DNA of 64,000 bases from Burkholderiales bacterium (GTDB lineage Bacteria; Pseudomonadota; Gammaproteobacteria; Burkholderiales; SG8-39): NCBI GenBank assembly GCA_027493935.1, contig JAOSJV010000011.1, positions 528,589-592,588 of the forward strand. Reading direction: 5' to 3'. The first letter of the stretch is position 1, and each line of letters begins with the position of its first letter. Shown here in pieces: positions 14,270-23,609 of the stretch. The notes below the pieces were generated by a model, which was not told where the DNA came from, made no database searches, and worked only from the letters and a program-made list of their open reading frames with translations. The position numbers were made by a program, and so were the translations under genes.

Positions 14270-14998
14270 TTGATCTACGTATGTGAGCACCACGATGCGG
14301 TGCTTCAGATCTGGCGCCAGCAGGAGGCACGCCAGATTTCGTTGACACACGTGGATTTCCACGACGATCTGCGTGGACTCGTGGTCGATCGGCGCAGGCG
14401 TCGCGCGTATGCGGTGGCGGGCGGACTCGAAGAGGTCGATGTCGGCAACTACCTGGCGCATGCGGTGCTCGAGCGGCGTATCGAACGCGTGCAGTGGGTT
14501 CACGATATTCCCGGCGGCCGAATGTACGACTGGGGGATCGTCCGTTACGAAAGCGACATCAGAGCGGTGCCTGATCGGCTGTGGCGCGCGATCCGCAGGA
14601 GTGCAGAAGTGCCGTTTTCCTTCGAGGAGTCGCTTCTGTCGGACTGGCGCGGTGTTCCTCACGGAGATCGGCTGTCCGTTTGCTGGGATTGCTTTGCCTC
14701 GATCCTTCAGGACCCGTCGGGCACAAGAGGTCGGGTGGAGGTATTCCTGGAGCGTCTCGGCAGTGCCATTCCGCCGGACACATATCTTGCCTACTCGCCG
14801 GACTATTGCGTCGCAGAGCATCTACCATTGTTCCTCGATCTAGTCGAGACACTGTCTCAGCGATTCGGCCAGCCGGTGACATGGCTCTCGCCGAATCTTC
14901 GCATCGGCGAGGTTCACCCAGAAGGAAACGACGCGCGCCTGCCGACGGGGTGGCTATCACGGTCCGTTTTCTGGCTTCATCGCAAGGGGATTTACTAG
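14270..14998 (+). CDS. UPF0489-like conserved protein
   Basis: This 242-residue protein starts VCEHHDAVLQIW and contains HVDFHDDLRG, followed by a Pro/Gly-rich WVHDIPGGRMYDWG. The clustered His/Asp pairs resemble the UPF0489 family, thought to have an arginase/deacetylase-like metal fold, but its reaction is unknown. The later motif LAYSPDYCVAEH also has possible ligands. The start is TTG 14270 with only a weak purine stretch upstream; no better start is available in frame. It ends about 550 bases before the sigma-54 promoter of the EPS operon and may or may not belong to it. Confidence 0.55.
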   Translation: MIYVCEHHDAVLQIWRQQEARQISLTHVDFHDDLRGLVVDRRRRRAYAVAGGLEEVDVGNYLAHAVLERRIERVQWVHDIPGGRMYDWGIVRYESDIRAVPDRLWRAIRRSAEVPFSFEESLLSDWRGVPHGDRLSVCWDCFASILQDPSGTRGRVEVFLERLGSAIPPDTYLAYSPDYCVAEHLPLFLDLVETLSQRFGQPVTWLSPNLRIGEVHPEGNDARLPTGWLSRSVFWLHRKGIY

Positions 14999-15612
14999 TC
15001 GCAGGAATGGTTGATCTGCGGGCTCGCCGTGTACGCACGGACCGCGCATCGACAGGGCTTCGCCTTCACTGCGCGCACGTGCTCGGGTCAGGTCGCATAG
15101 CCGCCGCGCTCGTGGCTTGCCATGCGGTGGCCTCGGTGCAGCAACTCCACCGTTTGCCGCGTGATGCGCGCCTCGAGGTCCCAGCGCACCAGAGGGCGCA
15201 GTACGGTCAAGCCGGGTGTGGCTTCGCTATTCGCGGGTGCGGCCCTGACAGCCACGTCGGTTGAGGCCATACCAAGCGCCAACTAGCGGCCAGGCGCTTG
15301 CGCGGGGCCAGGTGCCTCGCGCACGAGCCCGCCGCCATTCGCCAGCGTATGATGGATGGATCTTCCGCGCCGGATGGCTCTGGTCGGCTCGAGCGCAAAA
15401 AAATCGTGAAACTTTGTGAACTGATGGGATTTGTGCCCGGTACATTTCAAAATTTCCGCTCGTACGGGCCGTCACACGGCGCGCTCTGCGGATAGAATCC
15501 ACGGTCAGCAACTCGACTATGATTTCGGCATATCGATCTGTGCAATGGCGGGATCTTTGCCTTCTGCCGCTCTTGCCGCGAAGGGTGATTGATCATTAAG
15601 CAGGGGGAAATC
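14999..15612 (+). other. gene-free region upstream of the EPS operon
   Basis: No supported gene is present. The right part is AT-richer than its surroundings (an A-run near 15397, then TTTCAAAATTT near 15446), contains a small GCCGT-CAC-ACGGC hairpin (15468-15480), and holds the sigma-54 promoter at 15546. It is a plausible control region, with room for activator-binding sites. Confidence 0.5.
15546..15561 (+). promoter_or_regulatory. sigma-54 (RpoN) promoter of the EPS operon
   Basis: TGGCGGGATCTTTGCC matches the -24/-12 consensus: GG at 15547-15548, TTTGC ending at 15560, and exactly 10 bases between GG and GC. It lies 52 bases before the first EPS gene. XrtA-type loci are typically linked to the PrsK/PrsR two-component pair, an RpoN-dependent system; no such regulator is seen in this window. 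Confidence 0.7.
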
Positions 15613-16248
15613 ATGATGCGGTCAGTCGAATCCAGAACCTTCAACGCGTGGATGCGCAAAGCAGCGGTCGTCGCTGCGCTCGCCCTGCTGGGAGCCTGTG
15701 CAACAAGCGACCACCCGCCGGCGCCGCGCGATGCCGCGGCACCAGAGTACAAGTACCTGATCGGGCCGTTAGACACGGTGAACATAATCGTGTGGCGGAA
15801 CCCAGAGCTCTCGCTCAGCGTTCCCGTCCGCCCCGACGGGAAGATCACTACGCCACTGGTTGAGGATCTTCCGGCGCTCGGCAAGGATCCGACGACGCTG
15901 GCGCGCGACATCGAGAAGTCTCTCTCGCGGTACGTTCGCGACCCGGTCGTCACCGTCATCGTAACCAGCTTCGCCGGGCCGTATAGCGAGCAGATCCGGG
16001 TCATCGGTGAGGCTGCGCGCCCGCAGATACTCGCGTACCGGCAGAAAATGACGGTCCTGGACGTAATGATCGCCGTGGGCGGGCTCACCGACTTTGCGAA
16101 CGGGAATGCGGCGACCATCCTGAGGACGTCCGAGGGCGACAAGCTGTATAGCGTGCGCTTGACGGACCTCGTCAAGCGAGGCGACATTTCGGCGAACGTC
16201 GAAATGAAGCCTGGCGACGTCCTAGTAATTCCACAAAGTTGGTTCTGA
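15613..16248 (+). CDS. polysaccharide export lipoprotein, XrtA/PEP-CTERM type
   Basis: A Wza-like outer-membrane export protein of 211 residues, resembling the family TIGR03027. The signal peptide ends in a lipobox (LLGAC), then comes the Poly_export domain (YLIGPLDTVNIIVWRNPELS) and an SLBB domain (QIRVIGEAARPQ). AGGGGGAAA precedes the ATG pair at 15613/15616; I took the first. It is the first gene after the sigma-54 promoter and is followed by the chain-length protein and tyrosine kinase, the usual order. It would form the exit channel for the polymer. Confidence 0.88.
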   Translation: MMRSVESRTFNAWMRKAAVVAALALLGACATSDHPPAPRDAAAPEYKYLIGPLDTVNIIVWRNPELSLSVPVRPDGKITTPLVEDLPALGKDPTTLARDIEKSLSRYVRDPVVTVIVTSFAGPYSEQIRVIGEAARPQILAYRQKMTVLDVMIAVGGLTDFANGNAATILRTSEGDKLYSVRLTDLVKRGDISANVEMKPGDVLVIPQSWF

Positions 16249-16323
16249 CTTCTTGGCCGCGGCCCGTCCGCTCTTTCCTCTGAGGTGGACGCCGAGCAAC
16301 CCAACCTAACGGACCGATGAAGC

Positions 16324-17883
16324 ATGGACGATCAGCTTAGACAAGTAATGACCTCTCTGCATGGGATGTGGCGTCGCCGGTGGGTCGGCCTGACAGCCGC
16401 CTGGATCGTCGGCATCATCGCTGCGATCGTCGCTCTCAAGACTCCCGAGCAGTACGAGGCAACTGCGCGCTTCAAGATCGATACCCAGTCGATTCTTCGG
16501 CCGCTTCTGTCAGGCCTCGCTGCCGAGGCTGAGCTGCCGGAGCCCCATGTACAGGTCGCGATGCTGAGCAGGACTCTAGTGAGCCGCCCGAACGTACAGC
16601 GACTCGTCCAAGCTATCGGAATCGACAAGAGCAACACGGATCCGGCGGAAGTGGACGAGCTGGTCTCGGACCTCCTGCAACGTATCAAGGTGATCAGCGA
16701 GGGCGAGGAGTTGGAGGTTTTCACGCTTTCGGTGCGTCATCCGGATCCTGAGATGGCCGAGCGAGTCGCCGGCGGTATGGTCACCGTGCTGATGGAGTCG
16801 ACTGCCGGATTGAAGCGCCAGGATGCCGATCAGGCCCAGAAGTTCCTCGACGAGCAGATCAAGCTGTACGAGCATCGGCTCGACGAGGCGGAAAGCCGCT
16901 TGAAGGGCTTCAAACTGCGCAACTTGCAGCTTACGGGCGAGGGACGTGACTATCTCACGCGCATGAGCGTCGCGCAGGAGGAACTCGGCAAGGCGCGGCT
17001 CGAGCTGCGTGCTGCCGAGAACTCCCGCGACGCACTGAGGCGGGAACTCGCAGGCGAGCAGCCGATAGTGCTGGCGCAGCCGGAAAACATGACGCGCATG
17101 GCGGTTCCCGAGATCGACGGACGGTTGGACGCGCAGCGCAAGCAGCTTGACGAGCTCAAGCGCCGGTATACCGACGCCCACCCCGACGTGGTGGCGACGA
17201 AGCGCTTGATCGCGCAGCTGGAGACGGAGCGCAAGCAGATCATTCAGGCACGCCATCAGGCTGCAGCGTCAAGTGGTGGCAGCCTGTCCGACAACCCCGT
17301 GATTCAACAGCTCCGGGTTTCGCTCTCCACGGCCGAGGCGAACGTGGCGTCGCTCCAGGCGCGTGTCGCGGAGCTGAACTCCCGCTACGCGACGATGCGT
17401 GCGGAAGCAGAGCGTATGCCGCAGATCGAAGCGGAGCTTGCGCAGCTGAATAGAGACTACGACGTTCAGCACAAGAACTATCAGGAACTGATCGCGCGGC
17501 GCGAAGCCGCCGGTATGTCCGGTCGAGTGGGGGCTGCCGGCGTCGACGCCAGATTCCGCGTGATCGAGCCGGCGCGCGCGTCGCGCGAACCGGTGATGCC
17601 GACCCGGCTCGTAATGCTGGTCGGTGCGCTTGCCGCCGCGCTTGCAGCGGGACTTGCCGCGTCGCTGGCAGCGAGCCTAGTCGCCCCCGTAGTGCACGAC
17701 ACCCGTGCGCTGCGGGAAGTTGCGCAGCGCCCGGTATTGGGCGCTGTGTCAATGGCATCCAGCAAGACGCAAGCATCGAGGGAGTTTCGCCACGGCGCAG
17801 CGTTCCTAGGCGGCCTGGGCGGGTTGATCGCGATCTTCTTCGTCCTGCTTTACGTTATGACCGTCGCAGTACCAAAGATCTAA
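16324..17883 (+). CDS. polysaccharide chain-length determinant (Wzc-like, no kinase domain), XrtA type
   Basis: An inner-membrane co-polymerase of 519 residues, resembling TIGR03007. It has a Wzz domain with a first membrane helix (about residues 20-38), a long periplasmic coiled-coil region (about 160-390) with a GNVR-type segment, a second membrane helix (about 420-445), and a further hydrophobic helix at the C-terminus (AAFLGGLGGLIAIFFVLLYVM). The kinase is a separate downstream gene, as usual in this locus type. It would set chain length together with the kinase and export lipoprotein. Confidence 0.88.
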   Translation: MDDQLRQVMTSLHGMWRRRWVGLTAAWIVGIIAAIVALKTPEQYEATARFKIDTQSILRPLLSGLAAEAELPEPHVQVAMLSRTLVSRPNVQRLVQAIGIDKSNTDPAEVDELVSDLLQRIKVISEGEELEVFTLSVRHPDPEMAERVAGGMVTVLMESTAGLKRQDADQAQKFLDEQIKLYEHRLDEAESRLKGFKLRNLQLTGEGRDYLTRMSVAQEELGKARLELRAAENSRDALRRELAGEQPIVLAQPENMTRMAVPEIDGRLDAQRKQLDELKRRYTDAHPDVVATKRLIAQLETERKQIIQARHQAAASSGGSLSDNPVIQQLRVSLSTAEANVASLQARVAELNSRYATMRAEAERMPQIEAELAQLNRDYDVQHKNYQELIARREAAGMSGRVGAAGVDARFRVIEPARASREPVMPTRLVMLVGALAAALAAGLAASLAASLVAPVVHDTRALREVAQRPVLGAVSMASSKTQASREFRHGAAFLGGLGGLIAIFFVLLYVMTVAVPKI

Positions 17884-17893
17884 GAGGCCGCGC

Positions 17894-18814
17894 GTGGAAA
17901 CTACGATCGAGAAAGCTGCCGAACGGCTCGCCCAACTTCGCCGCGCCGGCGTCGAGGTTCCGTCCTTCGAGGCGAGCGCAGTCGGAGGATCGGCATCGGA
18001 GAAAGATGACTGCGCTACGATATCCGATCCTGCCGCTGACGCACGGCACTCAACCCGTGACGGAGCGAGCCCGGAAGTCGTGATCGATTTCGCGCGGCTC
18101 GCGGGCGCCGGCATGATCACGCCGGATGATCTGCAGTCGCAGATCGCCGACGAGTTCCGCCTCATCAAGCGCCCCTTGCTGGATAACGTGCGTGCGAGCT
18201 CCAGATCGCCCGAACAGCGCGCCAATCTCATCATGATCACGAGCGCGCTCGCCGGCGAGGGTAAGACATTCGTGGCCGTCAATCTTGCGTTGAGTATCGC
18301 GATGGAGATGGACTACAGAGTGCTCCTCGTCGAGGCCGACGCGCGACGTCCCTCCGTCTTGAGCACGCTCGGTTTACCCGCGTCGCGCGGACTGATCGAC
18401 GTGCTCGTCGATCCCGGAGTTCGCCTCGGCGATGTGCTGCTGCGCACCAGTTTGCCCAGGCTGTCCGTGCTCCCGGTGGGATCGCATCATGCGCGCGCGG
18501 CCGAGTTGCTCTCGAGCCAGAGCATGACCGTGTTGGCGCGAGAGCTGTCGAGCCGGTACTCCGATCGAATCATTATCTTCGATACGCCGCCGATTCTTTC
18601 GAGTGCCGAGGCGCGCGCGCTTGCGATGCACGTAGGCCAGATTGTCGTGGTCGTTGCAGCCGGCTCGACTAGCAACAGCGCGCTCCGGCACGCGTTGGAG
18701 ACGCTGGAGAGCCGCCCCACAGTCATGACCATGCTCAACAAGGTGACCGGGTCCAGTCAGGCATACGCGCGTGAAGAATACGGTGGGCGGCCAGCGAGGG
18801 CGACGCAGGCCTGA
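17894..18814 (+). CDS. tyrosine autokinase (CpsD/CapB-like), XrtA type
   Basis: A 306-residue bacterial tyrosine kinase resembling TIGR03018, which controls polymerisation by cycling phosphorylation with the chain-length protein. Walker A is ALAGEGKTFVAVNLAL, Walker A' is VLLVEADARRPSV, and Walker B is IIIFDTPPIL. The C-terminus is not strongly Tyr-rich but contains two tyrosines (AYAREEYGG). GTG 17894 lies 10 bases after the previous stop, so co-translation is likely. It is cytoplasmic and acts on the inner face of the chain-length protein. Confidence 0.87.
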   Translation: METTIEKAAERLAQLRRAGVEVPSFEASAVGGSASEKDDCATISDPAADARHSTRDGASPEVVIDFARLAGAGMITPDDLQSQIADEFRLIKRPLLDNVRASSRSPEQRANLIMITSALAGEGKTFVAVNLALSIAMEMDYRVLLVEADARRPSVLSTLGLPASRGLIDVLVDPGVRLGDVLLRTSLPRLSVLPVGSHHARAAELLSSQSMTVLARELSSRYSDRIIIFDTPPILSSAEARALAMHVGQIVVVVAAGSTSNSALRHALETLESRPTVMTMLNKVTGSSQAYAREEYGGRPARATQA

Positions 18815-18825
18815 TTGAGGAAGCG

Positions 18826-20555
18826 ATGCGCTTCCGCGAAATGAAAGCGGCTCCGTCGCAGCTGCGCCTCGCGTGTCTCGCGTGTGGACTTGGCGTAGCT
18901 GTAGCGATCGGCGGCGGCCAGCCTGTGCGGGCGCAGCCGGCAGACCCGCCGCCCACGGGGGGCAGCGGCGCCGCGGTGCCGGCGCCCCCGTCTGCGCCTC
19001 AGCGGTCCTTGGACGCCTCCGCAGCGGGACGGATCCACCTGCCGGCGCGCGCGCCGATCGGACTTCGCTTGCCTGCATCGGGAGCGCTGCAGAGATGGAC
19101 GGTCGAACCTTCGGTATCGGCCATGGCGACTGCGACCGACAACGCCGGGTTCGATCCGCCTGCCGACGCAGAGTCGGACGTTTTTCTTGAGCTGTTTCCG
19201 AGCATCACGATCAGCGGCCGATCGCCGCGCGTCGAGCTCGATCTGGACTACACCGGGCAGGTCAGCTACGCCGCGCGGGGTACGGCGTCGACCGAGTACT
19301 TGAACAGCCTCGCTGCAGTCACTCGAATCACTGCGATCGAGAACTTCTTGTTCATCGATGCTTCCGCCGAGGTGTCCCAGAACTATATCTCGGCGCTCGC
19401 TCCCCGACCGCTGAATCCGGAGGGTGAGCCCGCAAACAGGGTCGAGGAACGGTCGATCGCGGTGAGCCCGTTCATCGAGGGTCTGATCCGCGGGCCGGAT
19501 ATCGCTTATACGCTGCGCTACAACTGGGCAGCGACCACCTTCGAAGAGGAGCAGGACCCGACCCTCCCGACCCCCGGACCACGGAGTGGATCGGGCAGAT
19601 TGCAGGACCGCTCGGTAGGAAGCTCGCGTGGAGCATCGACTACCTGAACTCGGTAACCGAATGGGAGAATCAGCCGGTCGACCAGAAGTACCAGCAGTAT
19701 CTGGGGACTCTCTATTACCAAGTTGATCCTCTCTTGACCCTGTCGGCGAGCGCGGGTCGGGAGTACAACAACTTCTCACTCGTCGATCAGTGGTACACGA
19801 ACTACGGGGGCGGCATTCGCTGGCGCCCCTTCCAGCGCACGCTGGCCGCTGCAAACGTCATGAAGCGATTCTTCGGGACGGGGTATGAGCTCGTGTTCAA
19901 TCACCGTCACCGTCGCGCGGCGTTTGCCCTGAACGCGAGCAGGGATATCGCGACATACAGCGAGACGGCTTTCTCTGCACCGGGTGGTGGAACCCGGTCG
20001 CTGCTGGACGCGGCCCTAACGGCGCAGATCGCCGATCCGGCCGAGCGGCGTACGGCGGTCAATCAGCTCATCGCCCTGTCCGGTCTTCCGCCGATCCAGG
20101 CCAACACGTCGAGTTTCTTCACGCAGGCGGTCATGTTGCAGAATCAGATCGAGGGCGCTTTCGCGATTATCGGTGTAAGAAACATTGCAACGATTGCGGC
20201 CTTCAGGCGGGACCGGCGGCCCATCGGTACGTTGGTGGTCGGTGTGCCCGACGACGCGTTCATCAACTTCAGCAAGGAGACCGAGACCGGTGGGGCGGTC
20301 TCGTTCACGCACCGGATTTCCCCGCTGACGGCGCTGTCCGCTGTCTATGGTCGCTCCTATGTTCGCGGATTCGTTGCCGACGTGCCGACGAATACGGCGA
20401 CAGAGGACACCGTGCTGGTCACGCTGTCGAGGCGATTCGGGCCCAGGACCACCGCATTCGTCGGCGCACGTTACCAGCGCTTCGCCGACGATCCGTCGGA
20501 AGATCCACCCACCGCCGAGCGAGCAATCATGGCCGGGATAACCTATTTCTTCTAG
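18826..20555 (+). CDS. outer-membrane beta-barrel protein, XrtA-locus type, one apparent frameshift
   Basis: Resembles TIGR03016 (PEP-CTERM-associated hypothetical). A signal peptide (VRAQPAD) and Pro-rich linker are followed by many alternating hydrophobic strands with aromatic ends, finishing in MAGITYFF, a typical outer-membrane barrel terminus. The frame breaks near 19573 in the CCCCC run; adding one C restores TPRTTEWIGQIAGPLG and about 576 residues. Both halves keep the barrel pattern, so the gene is probably intact in the organism. ATG 18826 has GAGGAAG upstream. It may be a secretin-like or barrel partner for polymer export. Confidence 0.8.
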
Positions 20556-20564
20556 CGAGAACTC

Positions 20565-21572
20565 ATGTACGAGCAGTTCTACAAGCTGAGGGGCAGACCG
20601 TTCCAACTCAATCCGGATCCCGCGTTCTTCTTCGGCAGCCGCGGTCACAAGCGCGCACTCGCGTACCTGCAATACGGCGTCAATCAGAACGAGGGATTCA
20701 TCGTCATCACCGGCGAGATCGGTGCCGGCAAGACCACGCTCGTGCGCAGTCTGATCGAGGGTCTTGACCCGCGCCAGTTCGTGGCGGCGCAGCTGGTGAG
20801 TACGCAGCTTGCAGCGGGCGACTTGCTGCGGGCGGTTGCGATCGCCTACGGTATCCGGTGCAAGGTGCGTGAGAAGGCGCAGCTGCTGGGCTCGATCGAG
20901 GCGTTTCTCACGGCGCTGTCAATCGATAACCGGCGAGCTCTACTGGTCGTCGACGAGGCGCAGAACCTGTCGCCGCGGGCAATCGAAGAGCTTCGGATGC
21001 TATCGAATTTCCAGCTCGGGACGAGGCCCCTGCTGCAGAGCTTTCTTGTCGGTCAACCGCAGCTTCGCGCGATCATGCAACGGCCGGAACTGGAACAGCT
21101 GCGCCAGCGGGTGCTCGCGTCATACCATCTGGGCCCGCTGGATCCGGGCGAGACCAATGCGTACATCACGCATCGGCTCACGCACGTCGGCTGGAACAAG
21201 GATCCGGATCTCGACGCGGCGGCGCTTGCGGCGATTCATGGTATCACCGGCGGGATACCGAGGAAGATAAATCTTCTCTGCGATCGGCTGCTCCTCGCCG
21301 GTTTCCTTGCGAACAAGCACTCATTGGGCTCTGCCGACGTCGAGGCGGTCAGCACAGAGCTAATCGAGGAACTGGGTGACGACCAGAGCGCGGCCGCATC
21401 GACACCGGCCGACGAGGGGAAGGCGCGCGCGGCCGAAGCGGCTACCGGCCATGCATTGCGACTTGCGGAGATCAGCGGGAGGCTTGATCGGATCGAACGA
21501 ACGATGTCCGCCGCGCTCGAGATCCTGCGAAAGCGGGAGAAGGCCATGGAGCTCAGTCCGGTCGGGAAGTAG
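20565..21572 (+). CDS. ExeA-like AAA ATPase, XrtA-locus type
   Basis: A 335-residue ATPase resembling TIGR03015. It starts MYEQFYKLRGRPFQLNPDP, has Walker A GEIGAGKTTLVR, Walker B ALLVVDEAQNL, and sensor/arginine motifs later in the AAA module, then a variable coiled C-terminal tail. Such ATPases always accompany this type of EPS locus; the exact role is not known and an assembly function at the envelope is inferred. It begins 9 bases after the barrel gene. Confidence 0.88.
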   Translation: MYEQFYKLRGRPFQLNPDPAFFFGSRGHKRALAYLQYGVNQNEGFIVITGEIGAGKTTLVRSLIEGLDPRQFVAAQLVSTQLAAGDLLRAVAIAYGIRCKVREKAQLLGSIEAFLTALSIDNRRALLVVDEAQNLSPRAIEELRMLSNFQLGTRPLLQSFLVGQPQLRAIMQRPELEQLRQRVLASYHLGPLDPGETNAYITHRLTHVGWNKDPDLDAAALAAIHGITGGIPRKINLLCDRLLLAGFLANKHSLGSADVEAVSTELIEELGDDQSAAASTPADEGKARAAEAATGHALRLAEISGRLDRIERTMSAALEILRKREKAMELSPVGK

Positions 21573-21581
21573 AGGGCGCTC

Positions 21582-22745
21582 GTGGGTGAACCGCATGTTC
21601 CAGCCAACCCGATTGCGTGTGTCGTAGGCGCACGCCCGAACTTCATGAAGATGGGCGCGATTCTGCGGGCCCTGAGCGCGGAGCCGGGGCTTCCACAGAC
21701 GCTGCTGATCCATACCGGGCAGCACTACGACGAGGCGATGAGCACCCAGCTTTTCGAGGCGCTGGAGTTGCCTGCACCGGACGTGAACCTCGAGGTCGGA
21801 TCGGGCACGCACGCGGTGCAAACTGCGGAGATCATGCGGCGGATCGAGCCCGTGTTCGATGCGTTCCGGCCCGCGTGCGTCGTCGTCGTCGGCGACGTCA
21901 ACTCGACGCTTGCATGCAGCCTGGTTGCCGCGAAAAAGGGCATTCCGGTGGCCCACGTCGAGGCTGGCCTGAGAAGCTTTGACCGAAGCATGCCCGAGGA
22001 AATCAATCGGCTGCTCACCGACCAGATATCGGACTGCCTCTATACGACCGAGCGTTCAGCGCAGGAAAACCTCGCACGAGAGGGAATCCCTCGCGACCGC
22101 ATTCATTTCGTCGGCAACGTCATGATCGACACGATGAATCATCATCGAGGCCGTGCGGTGCCGCCGGAGGAGACGTTACGCCGCGCCGGGCAGCCCGCAA
22201 TGTTCGCCGCGAGCCCGCGGGGGTTCGGAGTCGTAACGCTCCACCGGCCCTCGAACGTCGACGACCTCGATACCCTGGCCGCACTGCTCGGGACGCTTGC
22301 CGAGGTGAGCGACCGCGTTCCGCTCATCTGCCCGCTGCACCCTCGAACCAGCGCGAACATAGAGCGGTTTGGCCTCGGGCGCCTCGTTGCCGGCAAGCGG
22401 GTGGTCGCTCTGCCGCCCCAAGGCTACCTGGAGATGCTCGGGTTGATGTCGTCGGCCACGCTGGTTCTTACCGATTCCGGCGGCGTACAGGAAGAGACCA
22501 CTGCCCTGGGCGTTCCCTGCCTCACGCTGCGCGAGAATACCGAGCGCCCGGTCACCGTGACTGAGGGTACCAACTCCCTGGTCGGTCGCGATCGGGCCGC
22601 TACCCTCGACGCCGTCGACGAGATCCTCTCGACGGGCGGCAAGCGCGGTCGAATTCCGGAGCTCTGGGACGGTCTTGCGGCGAAGCGCATAGCACGCCAT
22701 CTTTCTGAGTGGCTCGCTGTCCGGGCGCCTGTTCGCGGATCGTGA
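21582..22745 (+). CDS. wecB: UDP-N-acetylglucosamine 2-epimerase (non-hydrolyzing)
   Basis: WecB interconverts UDP-GlcNAc and UDP-ManNAc, supplying ManNAc-type sugars for the polymer. Family motifs are GARPNFMKMGAI, HTGQHYDEAMS, HVEAGLRSFD, the active-site region HRPSNVDD, and TDSGGVQEETTALGVPCLTLR. The 387-residue length is normal. The start is GTG 21582, 9 bases after the ATPase stop. It is cytoplasmic and draws on the UDP-GlcNAc made by GlmU. Confidence 0.93.
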   Translation: MGEPHVPANPIACVVGARPNFMKMGAILRALSAEPGLPQTLLIHTGQHYDEAMSTQLFEALELPAPDVNLEVGSGTHAVQTAEIMRRIEPVFDAFRPACVVVVGDVNSTLACSLVAAKKGIPVAHVEAGLRSFDRSMPEEINRLLTDQISDCLYTTERSAQENLAREGIPRDRIHFVGNVMIDTMNHHRGRAVPPEETLRRAGQPAMFAASPRGFGVVTLHRPSNVDDLDTLAALLGTLAEVSDRVPLICPLHPRTSANIERFGLGRLVAGKRVVALPPQGYLEMLGLMSSATLVLTDSGGVQEETTALGVPCLTLRENTERPVTVTEGTNSLVGRDRAATLDAVDEILSTGGKRGRIPELWDGLAAKRIARHLSEWLAVRAPVRGS

Positions 22746-22754
22746 GCTAGGCGA

Positions 22755-23609
22755 ATGGCACCGACGCTCAACGGGCGGGTCAAGAACGCGCTGTCGGTCG
22801 ACGTGGAGGACTATTTCCAGGTCTCCGCGTTCGAGATGCACTTCGCGCGGGAGCATTGGGACCGCCTCCCCTGCCGCGTCGAGCGCAACGTCGACCGGAT
22901 TCTCGAGCTGTTTTCGCAGGCAGAGGTGCGGGCGACGTTCTTTACGCTCGGATGGATCGCCCGGCGCTATCCGCAGATGGTGCGGCGTATCGCCGCGGCG
23001 GGCCACGAGGTCGCAAGTCACGGCTTCGCGCACGAGCGAGCGAGCACGCTTGACAGAAGAGCCTTTTCCGCCGACCTCGAAAGTGCCAAGGCGGTTCTGG
23101 AGGAAGTGACGGGCACCCCCGTCAAGGGCTACCGTGCGCCAAGCTTCTCGATCGGCGCCGGAAATCTGTGGGCCTTCGATTGCATCGCCGCCGCCGGATA
23201 CCGCTACAGCTCGAGCATCTATCCGGTTCGACACGACCACTACGGCATGCCGGGTGCACCGCGTTTCGCCTTCGAGCCGCGCACCGGATTGCTCGAGGTG
23301 CCGATCACGACTGCGCGTCTGCTGCGCACCAACTTTCCCGCAGGTGGCGGAGGCTATTTCCGATTGCTCCCGTACGCATGTTCGCGGTGGTTCATCGACA
23401 GGGTGAACCGGTGTGACGGGCAGCCGGCAGTCTTCTATTTCCATCCGTGGGAGCTCGACCCAGGGCAGCCGCGGGTGCGCGGAGCTGCAGCCAAGACGCG
23501 GCTGAGACACTACCTGAATCTGAGTCGGACCGAGCGCCGGCTCGCGCGTCTGCTGACCGATTTCGCATGGGACCGATTCGATCGTACGTTCCCCATCGAG
23601 GGTATGTGA
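22755..23609 (+). CDS. polysaccharide deacetylase with DUF3473 tail, XrtA type
   Basis: A 284-residue CE4-type deacetylase resembling TIGR03006. The start ALSVDVEDYFQVSAF carries the catalytic/metal Asp residues, SHGFAHE holds metal histidines, GYRAPSFSIG follows, and the DUF3473 tail includes FYFHPWELDPGQPR. It lacks a signal peptide, as usual for this family. It would remove acetyl groups from the growing glycan. Its stop overlaps the GTG of the next gene (ATGTGA), which indicates coupling. Confidence 0.9.
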   Translation: MAPTLNGRVKNALSVDVEDYFQVSAFEMHFAREHWDRLPCRVERNVDRILELFSQAEVRATFFTLGWIARRYPQMVRRIAAAGHEVASHGFAHERASTLDRRAFSADLESAKAVLEEVTGTPVKGYRAPSFSIGAGNLWAFDCIAAAGYRYSSSIYPVRHDHYGMPGAPRFAFEPRTGLLEVPITTARLLRTNFPAGGGGYFRLLPYACSRWFIDRVNRCDGQPAVFYFHPWELDPGQPRVRGAAAKTRLRHYLNLSRTERRLARLLTDFAWDRFDRTFPIEGM

